A stretch of DNA of 64,000 nt from Baekduia alba (GTDB lineage: Bacteria; Actinomycetota; Thermoleophilia; Solirubrobacterales; Solirubrobacteraceae). The stretch is taken from positions 2,418,001-2,482,000 of the forward strand of contig NZ_CP114013.1 of the NCBI RefSeq assembly GCF_028416635.1. Direction: 5' to 3'. Shown piece after piece: positions 33,544-42,408 of this stretch. The number at the start of each line of letters is the position of its first letter. Within the stretch, counting starts at the first letter, position 1. A model generated the notes under the pieces. It saw only the letters and a list, made by a program, of their open reading frames with translations. It was not told the DNA's origin and made no database searches. A program made the translations under genes and the position numbers.

Positions 33544-34496
33544 ACCGCCGCTCCCTCGAGCGCGCCCGACCGCAGGTCGTCGAGCGCCTGCTGGGCGTCG
33601 TCGAGCGCGTAGGTCGTGACCTGCGGCCGGAGCGGTACGCGAGTCGCGAGCGCCAGCAGCTCGTGCCCGTCGGCGCGGGTGAGGTTCGCGACCGAGCGGA
33701 GGACCCGCTCGCCCCACAGGTCGGCGTAGGGGAACGACGGGATGTCGCTCATGTGGATCCCGCCGCAGACGACGACGCCGCCCGGGCGCACGGCGCGCAG
33801 CGCGAGCGGGACCAGCTCGCCGGCCGGGGCGAAGATCAGGGCGGCGTCCAAGGGCTCCGGCGGCGCCGCGTCCGTCCCGCCGGCCCAGCGCGCGCCCTGG
33901 CTGCGCGCGAAGGCCTGCCCGCGCTCGTCGCCCGGCCGGGTGAAGGCGTACACCTCGCGCCCCTCCCAGACGGCGATCTGGCAGATCAGGTGCGCGGCTG
34001 CGCCGAAGCCGTACAGCCCGACCCGCGCCGGGTCGCCCGCGGCGCGCAGGGTCCGTAGCCCGATCAGCCCCGCGCACAGCAGCGGCGCCACGTGGACGTC
34101 GTCCATGACGCCGTCCCGTCCACCCAGCGGCAGGCAGAAGCGCTCGTCGGCGACCGTCCACTCCGCGAAGCCGCCGTCGATGTCCTTGCCGGTGAAGCGC
34201 GCAGCGACGCAGAGGTTCTCCTGGCCGCGCGCGCAGGCCGGGCAGGTCCCGTCGGTCCAGCCCAGCCAGGGGACGCCGACGCGCTCGCCGGTGTCGGCCC
34301 GCTCGGCCACGATCTGGTGGCCGAGCACGAGCGGCGCGCGGGTCTGCGCGACCTCGCCGTCGGTCACGTGCAGGTCGGTCCGGCAGACGCCGCAGGCGCG
34401 GACGCGGAGCAGGACCTGGCCGGGTCCGGGCTCTGGCCTGGGCTGCTCCAGCGGGTGGAGCCGCGTCCCCGGACCGTCCAAGACCATCGTGCGCAC
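33531..34496 (-). CDS. Zinc-dependent alcohol dehydrogenase
   Basis: 321 residues from GTG; an ATG three codons later is possible. The medium-chain dehydrogenase zinc ligands appear in VRACGVCRTDLHV, LGHQIV and the structural-zinc loop CPACARGQENLC. The cofactor domain has VGLYGFGAAAHLICQIAV. It oxidises an alcohol with NAD(P); the CRTDLH form is the AdhA-like subgroup. Its stop lies inside repeat unit D, and it converges on the acyl-CoA synthetase gene. It is divergent from yceD with a 28-base gap. Confidence 0.92.
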   Translation of the reverse strand: MRTMVLDGPGTRLHPLEQPRPEPGPGQVLLRVRACGVCRTDLHVTDGEVAQTRAPLVLGHQIVAERADTGERVGVPWLGWTDGTCPACARGQENLCVAARFTGKDIDGGFAEWTVADERFCLPLGGRDGVMDDVHVAPLLCAGLIGLRTLRAAGDPARVGLYGFGAAAHLICQIAVWEGREVYAFTRPGDERGQAFARSQGARWAGGTDAAPPEPLDAALIFAPAGELVPLALRAVRPGGVVVCGGIHMSDIPSFPYADLWGERVLRSVANLTRADGHELLALATRVPLRPQVTTYALDDAQQALDDLRSGALEGAAVVVP

Positions 34497-34508
34497 CGAT
34501 CCATCTTC

Positions 34509-34514
34509 TACCCT
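34509..34514 (+). promoter_or_regulatory. -10-like box of yceD
   Basis: TACCCT lies 10 nt before the ATG; the short gap also holds AAGGG, which could serve as a ribosome binding site. Confidence 0.4.
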
Positions 34515-34524
34515 CGCAAGGGCG

Positions 34525-35046
34525 ATGTCCGCGCGAACCGATTCCTTCGACCTCGGCCCGCTGCATCTGCGCGCCGGGGAAGCCCGCCATCTCGAGGTCG
34601 ACGTCCCGCTCGACCACTTCGAGCTGAGCAACGAGCGCTATGACGTGCGGCCCACGCCGATCCCGGTCGAGCTCGACGTCAGCCGGATGACCGGCGGCGG
34701 CTGGTCGCTGCGCCTGCGCTTGACCGCGGAGCTGCACGGGCCGTGCATGCGCTGCCTGGAGCCGGCGTCGCCGTCGTTCGCGGTCGACAGCTACGAGGTC
34801 GACGTGCCCGACGAGGGGCCGGAGCTGGACTCGCCCTACGTGGAGGGCGAGGTCGTCGACGCGGCCGGCTGGACCCGCGACGCGCTCGCGCTGGCGCTCC
34901 CGGCCAACATCCTCTGCAAGCACGACTGCCTCGGGCTGTGCCCGGAGTGCGGGATCGACCTGAACAACGCCGGCGCCGACCACCACCACGAGAAGGCGCC
35001 GGACGCCCGCTGGGCCGCGCTGTCGCAGATCAAGTTCGAGGAGTAG
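34525..35046 (+). CDS. yceD: YceD/DUF177 family protein
   Basis: 173 residues. The DUF177 metal-binding pattern is present as CMRCLEP and CKHDCLGLCPECGIDLN, with the C-terminal DARWAALSQI. YceD homologues normally sit directly before rpmF and are implicated in 23S rRNA maturation. Here a minus-strand block of three genes (35030-36699) separates it from rpmF. Its end overlaps that of the small convergent gene by 17 bases. Confidence 0.9.
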   Translation: MSARTDSFDLGPLHLRAGEARHLEVDVPLDHFELSNERYDVRPTPIPVELDVSRMTGGGWSLRLRLTAELHGPCMRCLEPASPSFAVDSYEVDVPDEGPELDSPYVEGEVVDAAGWTRDALALALPANILCKHDCLGLCPECGIDLNNAGADHHHEKAPDARWAALSQIKFEE

Positions 35047-35269
35047 CCAGCTCCTCCGTGATCTCCACGCGGCGCACCACCAGCTCGTCGATCTCGAGCT
35101 TCTCGAACCGCGCCTGACCGACCCTCAGCCGCCCGATCGCGAGCGCGCCGACCGCGACCGCGCCGACGGCGACCGCGCCGAACGCGGCGCTGCCGGCCGC
35201 CAGGGCGAGGATCGGCCGCGCGCCGGTGATCGCGACGGGGCGGGCTTCGAGCTTGGAGGAGGAGGCCAT
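35030..35269 (-). CDS. Small protein with Gly-Ala-Val repeat, unknown
   Basis: 79 residues. An imperfect repeat FGAVAVGAVAVGALAIGRLRVGQ forms either a short membrane hairpin or a beta-solenoid-like strand. It is followed by a charged EIDELVVRRVEITEE. The minus-strand box AATACT (35277-35282) is exactly 7 nt before the ATG. A similar small family occurs in many bacteria, but I know of no function. It is the last gene of the opposed block inside the yceD-rpmF interval. Confidence 0.65.
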   Translation of the reverse strand: MASSSKLEARPVAITGARPILALAAGSAAFGAVAVGAVAVGALAIGRLRVGQARFEKLEIDELVVRRVEITEELATPRT

Positions 35270-35276
35270 GGGCGCC

Positions 35277-35282
35277 AGTATT
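35277..35282 (-). promoter_or_regulatory. -10 box of the small Gly-Ala-Val protein gene
   Basis: Minus-strand AATACT exactly 7 nt before the ATG. Confidence 0.45.
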
Positions 35283-35311
35283 GCGACCGGGCTGGGCCTC
35301 CCGGGCCGGCG

Positions 35312-35818
35312 CTAGCCCAGCTCCTTGACGTAGGCCACCGTGTCGAGCCCCATCGGCGGGAACGTGTCGCGGCGGCCGTCGCGCGACCAGCCGAGCGCGG
35401 TGTAGAGCTGCTCGGCCGGGGAGCCGTCCAGGGTCCAGAGCTGGGCGCGGGAGAAGCCGGCGGCGCGCATCGCCGCGTCGGCGGCGTCGAGCATGAGGCG
35501 CGCGATGCCGCGACGCCAGTGCGGCGGGTCGACGAAGACCGCGGAGACGTGGCCGACCCCGGGGATCGGCGTGCGGTCCTCGCGCGCGACCGTCGCCTGG
35601 GCGAAGGCGACCGCGCCGAGGATCGCCTCGCCCTCGACCGCCACCTGGATCCAGGCCGCCGAGCGCGCGAACCGGACCTCCCACTCGAGCTCCTCGCCCT
35701 CGGAGGCGGGCATCGGGACGTCCGTGCCGGCCCACGCGCGCTGCGACTCGTCGCAGCGACGCACCAGCGCCGTGAGCTCCGGGATGTCGGCGCGCGTCGC
35801 CGCGCGCAACGCGATCAC
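35312..35818 (-). CDS. GNAT-family N-acetyltransferase
   Basis: 168 residues from GTG. The fold starts IALRAATRADIPELTALVRR; the acetyl-CoA strand and loop are VSAVFVDPPHWRRGIARLMLDAA, with the terminal LYTALGWSRDGRR. Substrate unknown. The GTG overlaps the stop of the upstream GNAT gene (GTGA, 35815-35818), so the two are co-expressed. Confidence 0.88.
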   Translation of the reverse strand: MIALRAATRADIPELTALVRRCDESQRAWAGTDVPMPASEGEELEWEVRFARSAAWIQVAVEGEAILGAVAFAQATVAREDRTPIPGVGHVSAVFVDPPHWRRGIARLMLDAADAAMRAAGFSRAQLWTLDGSPAEQLYTALGWSRDGRRDTFPPMGLDTVAYVKELG

Positions 35819-36699
35819 AGGTACGCCCCGCTCGGCAGGTACGGCGCCAGCGGGCCGAGGTCGCCGCGCGTGAAGATCGGGCCGTCGGGCGTGAGCGCCA
35901 GGCCCATGTCGAGCGCGACCTCGACGGCCCAGTCGTTGCCCTGCCCGATGAAGTCGACGTGGGCTGCCGCGCCCGGCGTCGCGGCGGCGAAGCAGGACCA
36001 GAGCAGGTCGCGCGCGGCCGCGTCGTCGAAGGCGGCGACGACCATCGGCGAGCCGTCGCGGACCACCGCCCAGCCGCGGCCGTCGACGACCAGCAGCTCG
36101 CCGCCGGTCCGCAGCATCGCGTCGACGTCGGCGCCGTGCTCGGCCGTCCGCACGTGGCGCGAGACCGCGGCGATCAGCTCCGCGTCGTCCGCGACGTCGC
36201 CGGTCCGCGCGCGCAGGCCGGCCGGCAGCCGCGAGCGGTTGATCGCGCCGGCCGCGGCGATGCACGGCCGGACCTGGAAGCCGGCGCGGAAGTAGCGGCG
36301 CATCGCGCGGGCATCGGTCGAGCTGAGGATGATCGCGGCGCGCCGGCCCTCGGCGTAGCGCAGCGAGCCGTCGAGGATCGGGCCGCCGATGCCCTGGCCC
36401 TGCAGGCCGGGCTTGACGCCGAACAGCGACAGTCCCCAGACGTCCTCGCGGACGAGCGCGAGCGCGATCCCGACGATCTCGCCGTCGCCGGCCTCGGCGA
36501 CCCACGCGCCTTCGGGATCGGTCTGGCGGAGATGGTCGACGCGGGTCTCGGAGCGCACGCGTTGGGCTTCGCGCTCCTCGTCGGTGGAGGGTTGGAACTC
36601 GACGGGGTAGAGGGCGCCGAGCGCGTCGCGGCCGACCTTCGCGGCGGCAGGGACGTCGGCGGGCGTCATCAGGCGGGGAGTGACGGGGAGAGAGGACAC
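35815..36699 (-). CDS. GNAT-family acetyltransferase, two-domain
   Basis: 294 residues from GTG; ATG at 36669 is an alternative that would remove strand one. The N-terminal GNAT domain has LSLFGVKPGLQGQGIGGPIL (acetyl-CoA loop QGQGIG) and MRRYFRAGFQVRP. A second, degenerate alpha/beta domain follows (about 170-290, VDGRGWAVVRDGSPMVVAAF, VDFIGQGNDWAVEVALDMGL). Tandem GNATs of this kind often keep one active site. Substrate unknown. Confidence 0.82.
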   Translation of the reverse strand: MSSLPVTPRLMTPADVPAAAKVGRDALGALYPVEFQPSTDEEREAQRVRSETRVDHLRQTDPEGAWVAEAGDGEIVGIALALVREDVWGLSLFGVKPGLQGQGIGGPILDGSLRYAEGRRAAIILSSTDARAMRRYFRAGFQVRPCIAAAGAINRSRLPAGLRARTGDVADDAELIAAVSRHVRTAEHGADVDAMLRTGGELLVVDGRGWAVVRDGSPMVVAAFDDAAARDLLWSCFAAATPGAAAHVDFIGQGNDWAVEVALDMGLALTPDGPIFTRGDLGPLAPYLPSGAYL

Positions 36700-36756
36700 G
36701 GCGCCGCAGTCAAGCAGGCGGCCCGGACCCGCAGGGCGGTGCGATCGCGCGTCCGC

Positions 36757-36762
36757 TACCCT
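36757..36762 (+). promoter_or_regulatory. -10-like box of rpmF
   Basis: TACCCT lies 12 nt before the ATG. It gives the rpmF-plsX-acpP-rnc-smc series its own start after separation from yceD. Confidence 0.45.
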
Positions 36763-36774
36763 TCGGCGTCGCCC

Positions 36775-36972
36775 ATGGCCGTCCCGAAGCAGAAGCAGTC
36801 GCACAGCCGCACGACCAAGCGTCGTTCGCAGCACAAGATCTCCTCGCCCGCGATCAACGCGTGCCCGGTGTGCCACAGCCCGCGCCGCCCGCATCGCGTG
36901 TGCCCGTCCTGCGGGACGTACGCCGGTCGCGAGATCCTCGCGCCCGAGCAGCACGGCCACTCGCACGATTAG
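36775..36972 (+). CDS. rpmF: 50S ribosomal protein bL32
   Basis: 65 residues. MAVPKQKQSHSRTTKRRSQH is the canonical N-terminus. CPVCHSPRRPHRVCPSCGTYAG gives the two zinc CxxC pairs. The stop is followed one base later by the plsX GTG. The link to plsX and acpP, which connects ribosome and lipid synthesis, is conserved widely in bacteria. Confidence 0.97.
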   Translation: MAVPKQKQSHSRTTKRRSQHKISSPAINACPVCHSPRRPHRVCPSCGTYAGREILAPEQHGHSHD

Positions 36973-36973
36973 C

Positions 36974-38050
36974 GTGACGGCCTCGGGAGAGGCCGTCGTC
37001 GTCGCGGTCGACGCCAACGGCGCCGACCTCGGCCCGGCGGAAGTGGCCGCCGGCGCCGCCATCGCCGCCCGGCAGGGCGTCAAGTCGCTGCTCTTCGGAC
37101 CGGCCGACGCGTTCGGCCCGATCGACGCGCCCGCCGACCTCGTCGAGGTCGTCGACGCGCCCGTCTCGATCGCCAAGGTCCCGGATCCCGTCTCCGCCGC
37201 GCGGTCCACGAAGGACGCGTCGATCGTCCTCGCCGCGCAGGCCGTCGCCGCAGGGCGCGCCGGCGCGCTGGTCTCCGGCGGCTCGACCGGCGCCGCGCTC
37301 GCGGCCGGCCTGTTGAACATCAAGCGCTCGCAGGGCATCTACCGCCCGGCGCTCGCGCTCCCGATCCCGGTTCCGGGCGGCCGCCCGCCGGTCACGCTGC
37401 TCGACGTCGGCGCCAACACCGAGGTCCGCCCCGAGCACCTCGTCCAGTTCGCGTTCATGGGCGCGGCGCTGGCCAAGACGGTCCTCGGGATCCAGCGCCC
37501 GCGCGTCGCGCTGCTGTCCAACGGCAGCGAGGCGATCAAGGGCACGCCGCTGGTGATCGAGGCGCACCGCCTGCTCGTCGAGCGCGCCGCCGCATCGCCG
37601 CTGGTCGACTTCGTCGGCAACACCGAGGGCAACGTGATCATGGACGGCGAGGCCGACGTGGTCGTCGCCGACGGCTTCACCGGCAACGTCACGCTCAAGC
37701 TCATCGAGGGCGTGTCGTCGGCGACGCTGCGCTCGATCCGCGAGGCGGCCATGAACTCCTCGCGCGGCAAGGTCGGCGGCCTGCTGCTGCGGTCCGACCT
37801 GCGCACGCTGCGCTCGGAGATCGACCCCGAGGCGCAGGGCGGCGCCTACATGCTCGGCCTGCGCAAGCTCGGGATCGTCCCGCACGGCCGCTTCAGCCGC
37901 GTCGGCTTCGGCCAGGCGATCCTGCTCGCGGCCCGCGGCGTCCGCAACGACGTCGTCGGTCAGACCCACGCCGCGCTGGAGGAGGCCGGAGCGCTCAAGG
38001 GGGCGGGCGGGACCACATCCCTCGCGTCCGGCTCCGGCAGTACGGTCTAG
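36974..38050 (+). CDS. plsX: Phosphate acyltransferase PlsX
   Basis: 358 residues from GTG. VAVDANGADLGP, SGGSTGAALAAGLLNIKR, LLDVGANTEVRPEHLVQFA, NGSEAIKGT and VVADGFTGNVTLKLIEG are the PlsX signature regions. The usual N-terminal DAMGGD reads DANGAD here. It makes acyl-phosphate from acyl-ACP as the first step of phospholipid synthesis. Its substrate carrier gene acpP follows immediately. Confidence 0.95.
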   Translation: MTASGEAVVVAVDANGADLGPAEVAAGAAIAARQGVKSLLFGPADAFGPIDAPADLVEVVDAPVSIAKVPDPVSAARSTKDASIVLAAQAVAAGRAGALVSGGSTGAALAAGLLNIKRSQGIYRPALALPIPVPGGRPPVTLLDVGANTEVRPEHLVQFAFMGAALAKTVLGIQRPRVALLSNGSEAIKGTPLVIEAHRLLVERAAASPLVDFVGNTEGNVIMDGEADVVVADGFTGNVTLKLIEGVSSATLRSIREAAMNSSRGKVGGLLLRSDLRTLRSEIDPEAQGGAYMLGLRKLGIVPHGRFSRVGFGQAILLAARGVRNDVVGQTHAALEEAGALKGAGGTTSLASGSGSTV

Positions 38051-38058
38051 GGGACGCC

Positions 38059-38310
38059 ATGACCCGCGAAGACGTCTTCACCCTGATCCGGAACCACCTC
38101 GCCGACGAGCTCGACGTCGATGGGACGCGGATCGACGAGTCGACGCGCTTCAAGGAGGATCTGGACGCCGACTCGCTGGATCTGTACACGCTGGTGCAGG
38201 AGCTCGAAGACTCCTACGGCGTGAAGATGTCGGACGAGCAGGCGGCGCAGATCCTCTCCGTGGGCCAGGCGGTCGACTTCGTCCTCGCCCACGCGCCCAG
38301 CGCCACGTAG
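38059..38310 (+). CDS. acpP: Acyl carrier protein
   Basis: 83 residues. Four-helix ACP with the phosphopantetheine serine in DLDADSLDLYTLVQELE. It carries the growing acyl chain in fatty acid synthesis. It follows plsX by 8 bases, with a GGGGA ribosome-binding-like sequence before the ATG. Confidence 0.97.
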   Translation: MTREDVFTLIRNHLADELDVDGTRIDESTRFKEDLDADSLDLYTLVQELEDSYGVKMSDEQAAQILSVGQAVDFVLAHAPSAT

Positions 38311-38325
38311 CCGTGAGCCACTAGC

Positions 38326-39006
38326 TTGCAGAAGCTGCGAGACCTCCTCGGCGAGGTGCCCGAGGATCTGGCTCGCCAGGTCTTCACCCACGCGTCCTGG
38401 ACGGCGCGGCGGTCGGACTCCTACGCGCGCCTCGCGTTCCTGGGCGACAGCGTGCTGGGCCTGGCGATCACCGCGCACATCTACCCGTTGCTGGAGGCCG
38501 AGCGCTACGGCGCCGGCCGGCTGACGAAGATCCGGGCCCAGACGGTGTCCGGGCCGTCGTGCCGCAACGTGGCCGAGCGCCTCGGCGTGCCGGAGCGGCT
38601 GCGGGCCGCGGCGCCCGAGGGCGCCGAGCAGACGACGGCGCTGATGGAGACCGAGCGCGTCCTCGCGTCGATCATCGAGGCGGTCATCGGCGCGTGCTTC
38701 CTGCACGCGGGCTACGAGCGCACGGCGGCCGCGGTCGTCGAGGCCTTCGAGCCCGAGCTCGAGCACGCGCTGGAGCATCCCGTCGACTACAAGTCGACGC
38801 TGCAGGAGCGGCTGGCCCAGCGCGGCGAGGTCGTGGTCTACGAGGTCACCGCCGAGAACGGCCCGCCGCACGACCGCACCTTCGAGGTCGCCGCCGGCGT
38901 GTCCGGCGCGGTCCTCGGAACCGGGTCGGGCCGGTCCAAGAAGCACGCCGAGCAAGAGGCCGCGCGCGTAGCGCTCGAAGGTCTCGAAGCCGACGACGCC
39001 GCCTAA
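38326..39006 (+). CDS. rnc: Ribonuclease III with altered catalytic motif
   Basis: 226 residues from TTG. Full RNase III layout: N-terminal nuclease domain (FTHASW, RLAFLGDSVLGL, RLTKIRAQTV, VLASIIEAVIGACFL) and C-terminal double-stranded-RNA-binding domain (DYKSTLQERLAQRG, GSGRSKKHAEQEAARVAL). The signature normally reads ERLEFLGD, and here both glutamates are alanine. The usual ADxxEA is ASIIEA, Asp to Ser. The motif Asp (GD) and the Glu of IIEA remain. Whether it cleaves or only binds RNA is open. Position before smc is the normal one. Confidence 0.9.
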   Translation: MQKLRDLLGEVPEDLARQVFTHASWTARRSDSYARLAFLGDSVLGLAITAHIYPLLEAERYGAGRLTKIRAQTVSGPSCRNVAERLGVPERLRAAAPEGAEQTTALMETERVLASIIEAVIGACFLHAGYERTAAAVVEAFEPELEHALEHPVDYKSTLQERLAQRGEVVVYEVTAENGPPHDRTFEVAAGVSGAVLGTGSGRSKKHAEQEAARVALEGLEADDAA

Positions 39007-39075
39007 GGCTCCCCAAAACTCCCTGCACCCTCCGGTTCGGGCACGAACGTCCGGGGCACCCGCAAGGATGTGGGG

Positions 39076-42000
39076 GTGCATCTGAAGTCGCTGACCCTGA
39101 AGGGCTTCAAGTCCTTCCCCGACCGCACCAAGCTCGAGTTCGGGCCTGGCGTGTCGGTGATCGTCGGCCCGAACGGGTCCGGCAAGTCCAACATCACCGA
39201 CGCCGTGCTGTGGGCGATGGGCGAGCAGTCGCCGCTCGCGGTGCGCGGCCAGTCGATGCAGGACGTCATCTTCGGCGGCGGCCGCGGCGTGCAGGCGCGC
39301 TCGTCGGCCGAGGTCGAGCTGGTGCTGGACAACTCCGACGGCACGGTCGACCTCCCGGTGGGCGAGATCTCGATCCTGCGCCGGCTCGACCGCTCCGGCG
39401 ACGGCGAGTACCGCCTCAACGGCGCGAAGTGCCGGATGGTCGACGTGCTCGAGGTCCTGAGCGACACGGGCCTGGGCAAGGAATCGCATTCCGTCGTGTC
39501 CCAGGGCCGCGTCGAGGCGATCGTCACGTCCAAGCCCAAGGACCGCCGGCTGCTGATCGAGGAGGCCGCCGGCCTGGGCAAGCACCGCAAGCGCCGGCGC
39601 CGCGCGCAGCTCAAGCTGGAGCGCACGCAGGACAACCTGGATCGCGCGCTGGACGTCGAGCGCGAGGCGCGGTCGCGGCTGCGCCCCCTCAAGCGCCAGG
39701 CCGAGGCCGCCGAGCTGCACGAGCGGCTGGAGCGCCAGACGGTCGAGGCGCGCTGGGAGCTCGCGCGCGAGACCGTGCGCGCGCGCCGCGCCGAGATGGC
39801 CGAGGCGGTCGCGAAGGTCACGTCGTCGCGCGCCGAGCGCGAGGAGGCCCAGTCCGAGCTGCGCGCGGTCGCGGCGCGCCGTCAGCTCGCCGAAGAGGCG
39901 CTGGCCAAGCGCTCGGAGCAGCGCGAGGCGCTGGCCCGGCGCGTCGAGCGGGCGCGGTCGGCCGCCGACCGGATCGAGCTGCGCCTGGAGCGCACGCGCG
40001 AGACGGCCGAGCAGGTCGCCGAGCGGGCCGAGTCGCGCGAGCGCCAGCTCGGCGCGCTGCAGCTGCAGGCCGCCGAGGACCAGCCGGACGAGAACGGCCT
40101 GGAGCGCATCGAGTCGATCGAGGCTCAGCTCGTCGAGCTGGACTCCGACCGGACCGCCGCGCTGGAGCGCGAGCTGCAGGCCCTGGAGGCGCAGCGGTCC
40201 GCGGCGGCCGCGCGCGTCGAGGAGCTGAAGACGGCGGTCGAGGCCAAGCGCGCGGCGCTGGCCGAGGCCGACCAGGCCTGCGAGGTCGCGCGCCAGGCGC
40301 GGCGTGCGGCGGAGGCGTCGGCCGAAGGCGCCCGGCGCGAGGCCGCGAAGGTCGGCGCCGAGCTGGCGCGGGCCAACCAGTTCCTGCGCTCCCATTCCGG
40401 ACCCGCCGGCAGCGCGCGGTCGCTGAGCGACGACCTCGAGGTCGAGGCGGGCGCCGAGCTGGCGCTGAGCGCCGCGCTCGGCGCGCGGCTGAGCGCCGCG
40501 GTCGTCGCGGACCGCGCGGCCGGCGCCGCGCTGCTGGACAAGGCCAAGCGCGACGGCGGCCGCGCGCTCGTCTCCGGCGACGCTCCCGCGGGCGCTCCGG
40601 TCGCGCAGCCGACGCCGCCCGTCCCCGGCGCGCGGCCCTTCGTCGACCTCGTCCGCGGTCCCGAGCCGGCGCTGTCGCTGGCCAGGCGGCTGCTCGCCGA
40701 CGCGTGGCTGGTCGAGTCGCTCGACGCGATTCCGGACACCTTCACCGGCGTCGCCGTCACGCCCGCGGGCCGCGCCTGGCTCGGCGCCACGCGCGAGCTC
40801 CAGCAGGCCGCCGAGGGTGGGGCGGAGCGCGTCCTGGCGATGCGCAACCAGCGCGACGCGCTGATCGCCGAGGCCGACAAGCACGTCAAGGCGGAGCACG
40901 AGGCGTCGACCGGCGTCGAGGCCGCGACGGGCGCCGTCTCCGCCGCCGACGCGTCGCGCGACGTCGCCGAGCGCGAGCGGCGCGACGCCGAGCGCGCCTA
41001 CGCGGAGGCCAAGGAGTCCGAGCGCCAGGCCGCGTGGCTGATGGAGGAGCGCCGCAAGGCGCCCGAGCAGGGCGAGGCCGCGGTGCGGCGCGCGCAGCTC
41101 GAGGGCGAGCTGACGTCCGAGCGCCGCGTGGCCGAGCAGGCCGCGAAGGCGCGCGAGGAGCGTACGCGGCGCATCGCCTACCTCGAGGCGCAGCTCAAGC
41201 GCGACCGCGAGCTCGGGCCCGCGGCCGGCCGCGTCGCCGACGTCCTGGCGGTCGTCCACGAGGCGGTCATGGGGCGGATGCGCGAGATGGAGGGCGCGCT
41301 GGCCGCCGATCGCGCCGAGGGCGAGGGCGTCGCCCAGGAGCTGCGCGCGTGCGCCGCGGCCGAGGCCGAGATCCAGCAGAAGCTCGGCGAGCGCAACGAG
41401 GCCGTGACCCGCGCCGAGGTCCGCGCGCAGCAGCTGCGCGACCAGGAGGCCGAGGCCGCGCACGAGCTCGCCGAGCTGGCCGAGAAGCTCGGCCTCGAAG
41501 CGGAGCCGCGCGAGGAGCCGCTGTCGACCGAGGAGGCGATGCAGCTGCGCCAGCGCGTCGAGCGCCTCGTCAAGCGCCGCGAGCAGCTCGGCCCGGTCAA
41601 CCCGCTGGCCAAGCAGGAGTACGACGAGGCCGTCGTGCACGTCGACGAGCTGGAGCGCCAGCGCACCGACCTGGAGACCGCGCTGCGCGAGCTGCGCGCG
41701 TTCATCCGCGACACCGACCGCCAGATCCGCACCACGTTCACCGAGACGTTCGAGGCCGCGGCCAAGAACTTCGAGGAGCTGTCGCAGACGCTGTTCCCGG
41801 GCGGCGGCGGGCGCCTGACGCTCGTTCGCGAGGACAACGGTCCGCGCCCCGTGCTCGGCGGGGCCAAGGCCGACGGCGACGCCGGCGACGGCGCGTCCGA
41901 GGTCGAGGCCGAGGCGGCCGCCGAGGCCGCGGCCGACGCCGAGGCCGCCGCGGACGAGCACGGGATCGACCCCGACGACGACCTCGGCGTCGAGATCGAG

Positions 42001-42372
42001 ATCACGCCTGCGGGCAAGTCGATGAAGCGCCTGACGCTGCTGTCCGGCGGCGAGAAGACGATGACCGCGATCGCCTTCCTGTTCAGCGTCTTCCTCGCCA
42101 AGCCGTGCCCGTTCTACATCCTGGACGAGGTCGAGGCCGCGCTCGACGACCTCAACATCACGCGCTACCTCGACCTGCTCCAGGCGCACGCCGACCGCGC
42201 GCAGTTCATCGTCGTCACCCACCAGAAGCGGACGATGGAGGCGGCCGACACGCTCTACGGCGTGTCGATGGGCAACGACGGCGTCTCGAAGATCGTGTCG
42301 CGCAAGATGCCCAAGGAGTACGTCGCCGACGCCGAAGAGGCGCACGGCGAGCCCGTCGGCGCCGGCGCGTAG
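39076..42372 (+). CDS. smc: Chromosome segregation protein SMC
   Basis: 1098 residues from GTG of VHLKSLTLKGFKSF; a GTG two codons earlier is possible. Walker A GPNGSGKSN is near 31-39, followed by long coiled coils. A hinge domain (about 440-570, LGARLSAAVVADRAAGAALL, ALSLARRLLADAWLVES) is in the middle. The C-terminal ATPase has the signature LLSGGEKTMTA and Walker B FYILDEVEAALDD. An Ala/Glu/Asp-rich insert (about 930-975) precedes the signature. It is slightly shorter than typical SMC (about 1150-1200). It organises and separates the chromosome with ScpAB. Confidence 0.97.
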   Translation: MHLKSLTLKGFKSFPDRTKLEFGPGVSVIVGPNGSGKSNITDAVLWAMGEQSPLAVRGQSMQDVIFGGGRGVQARSSAEVELVLDNSDGTVDLPVGEISILRRLDRSGDGEYRLNGAKCRMVDVLEVLSDTGLGKESHSVVSQGRVEAIVTSKPKDRRLLIEEAAGLGKHRKRRRRAQLKLERTQDNLDRALDVEREARSRLRPLKRQAEAAELHERLERQTVEARWELARETVRARRAEMAEAVAKVTSSRAEREEAQSELRAVAARRQLAEEALAKRSEQREALARRVERARSAADRIELRLERTRETAEQVAERAESRERQLGALQLQAAEDQPDENGLERIESIEAQLVELDSDRTAALERELQALEAQRSAAAARVEELKTAVEAKRAALAEADQACEVARQARRAAEASAEGARREAAKVGAELARANQFLRSHSGPAGSARSLSDDLEVEAGAELALSAALGARLSAAVVADRAAGAALLDKAKRDGGRALVSGDAPAGAPVAQPTPPVPGARPFVDLVRGPEPALSLARRLLADAWLVESLDAIPDTFTGVAVTPAGRAWLGATRELQQAAEGGAERVLAMRNQRDALIAEADKHVKAEHEASTGVEAATGAVSAADASRDVAERERRDAERAYAEAKESERQAAWLMEERRKAPEQGEAAVRRAQLEGELTSERRVAEQAAKAREERTRRIAYLEAQLKRDRELGPAAGRVADVLAVVHEAVMGRMREMEGALAADRAEGEGVAQELRACAAAEAEIQQKLGERNEAVTRAEVRAQQLRDQEAEAAHELAELAEKLGLEAEPREEPLSTEEAMQLRQRVERLVKRREQLGPVNPLAKQEYDEAVVHVDELERQRTDLETALRELRAFIRDTDRQIRTTFTETFEAAAKNFEELSQTLFPGGGGRLTLVREDNGPRPVLGGAKADGDAGDGASEVEAEAAAEAAADAEAAADEHGIDPDDDLGVEIEITPAGKSMKRLTLLSGGEKTMTAIAFLFSVFLAKPCPFYILDEVEAALDDLNITRYLDLLQAHADRAQFIVVTHQKRTMEAADTLYGVSMGNDGVSKIVSRKMPKEYVADAEEAHGEPVGAGA

Positions 42373-42408
42373 GTTCGCGCCGCGTCGCGCACGGGTAACG
42401 GAGCGGCT

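Noticed and set aside
38047-42345. A very long open frame on the minus strand (over 1400 codons) opposite acpP-rnc-smc
   Set aside because: The translation is Arg/Leu/Gly/Asp-rich with no domain, and the plus strand encodes full ACP, RNase III and SMC with all motifs. Long antisense open frames are expected at this GC content.
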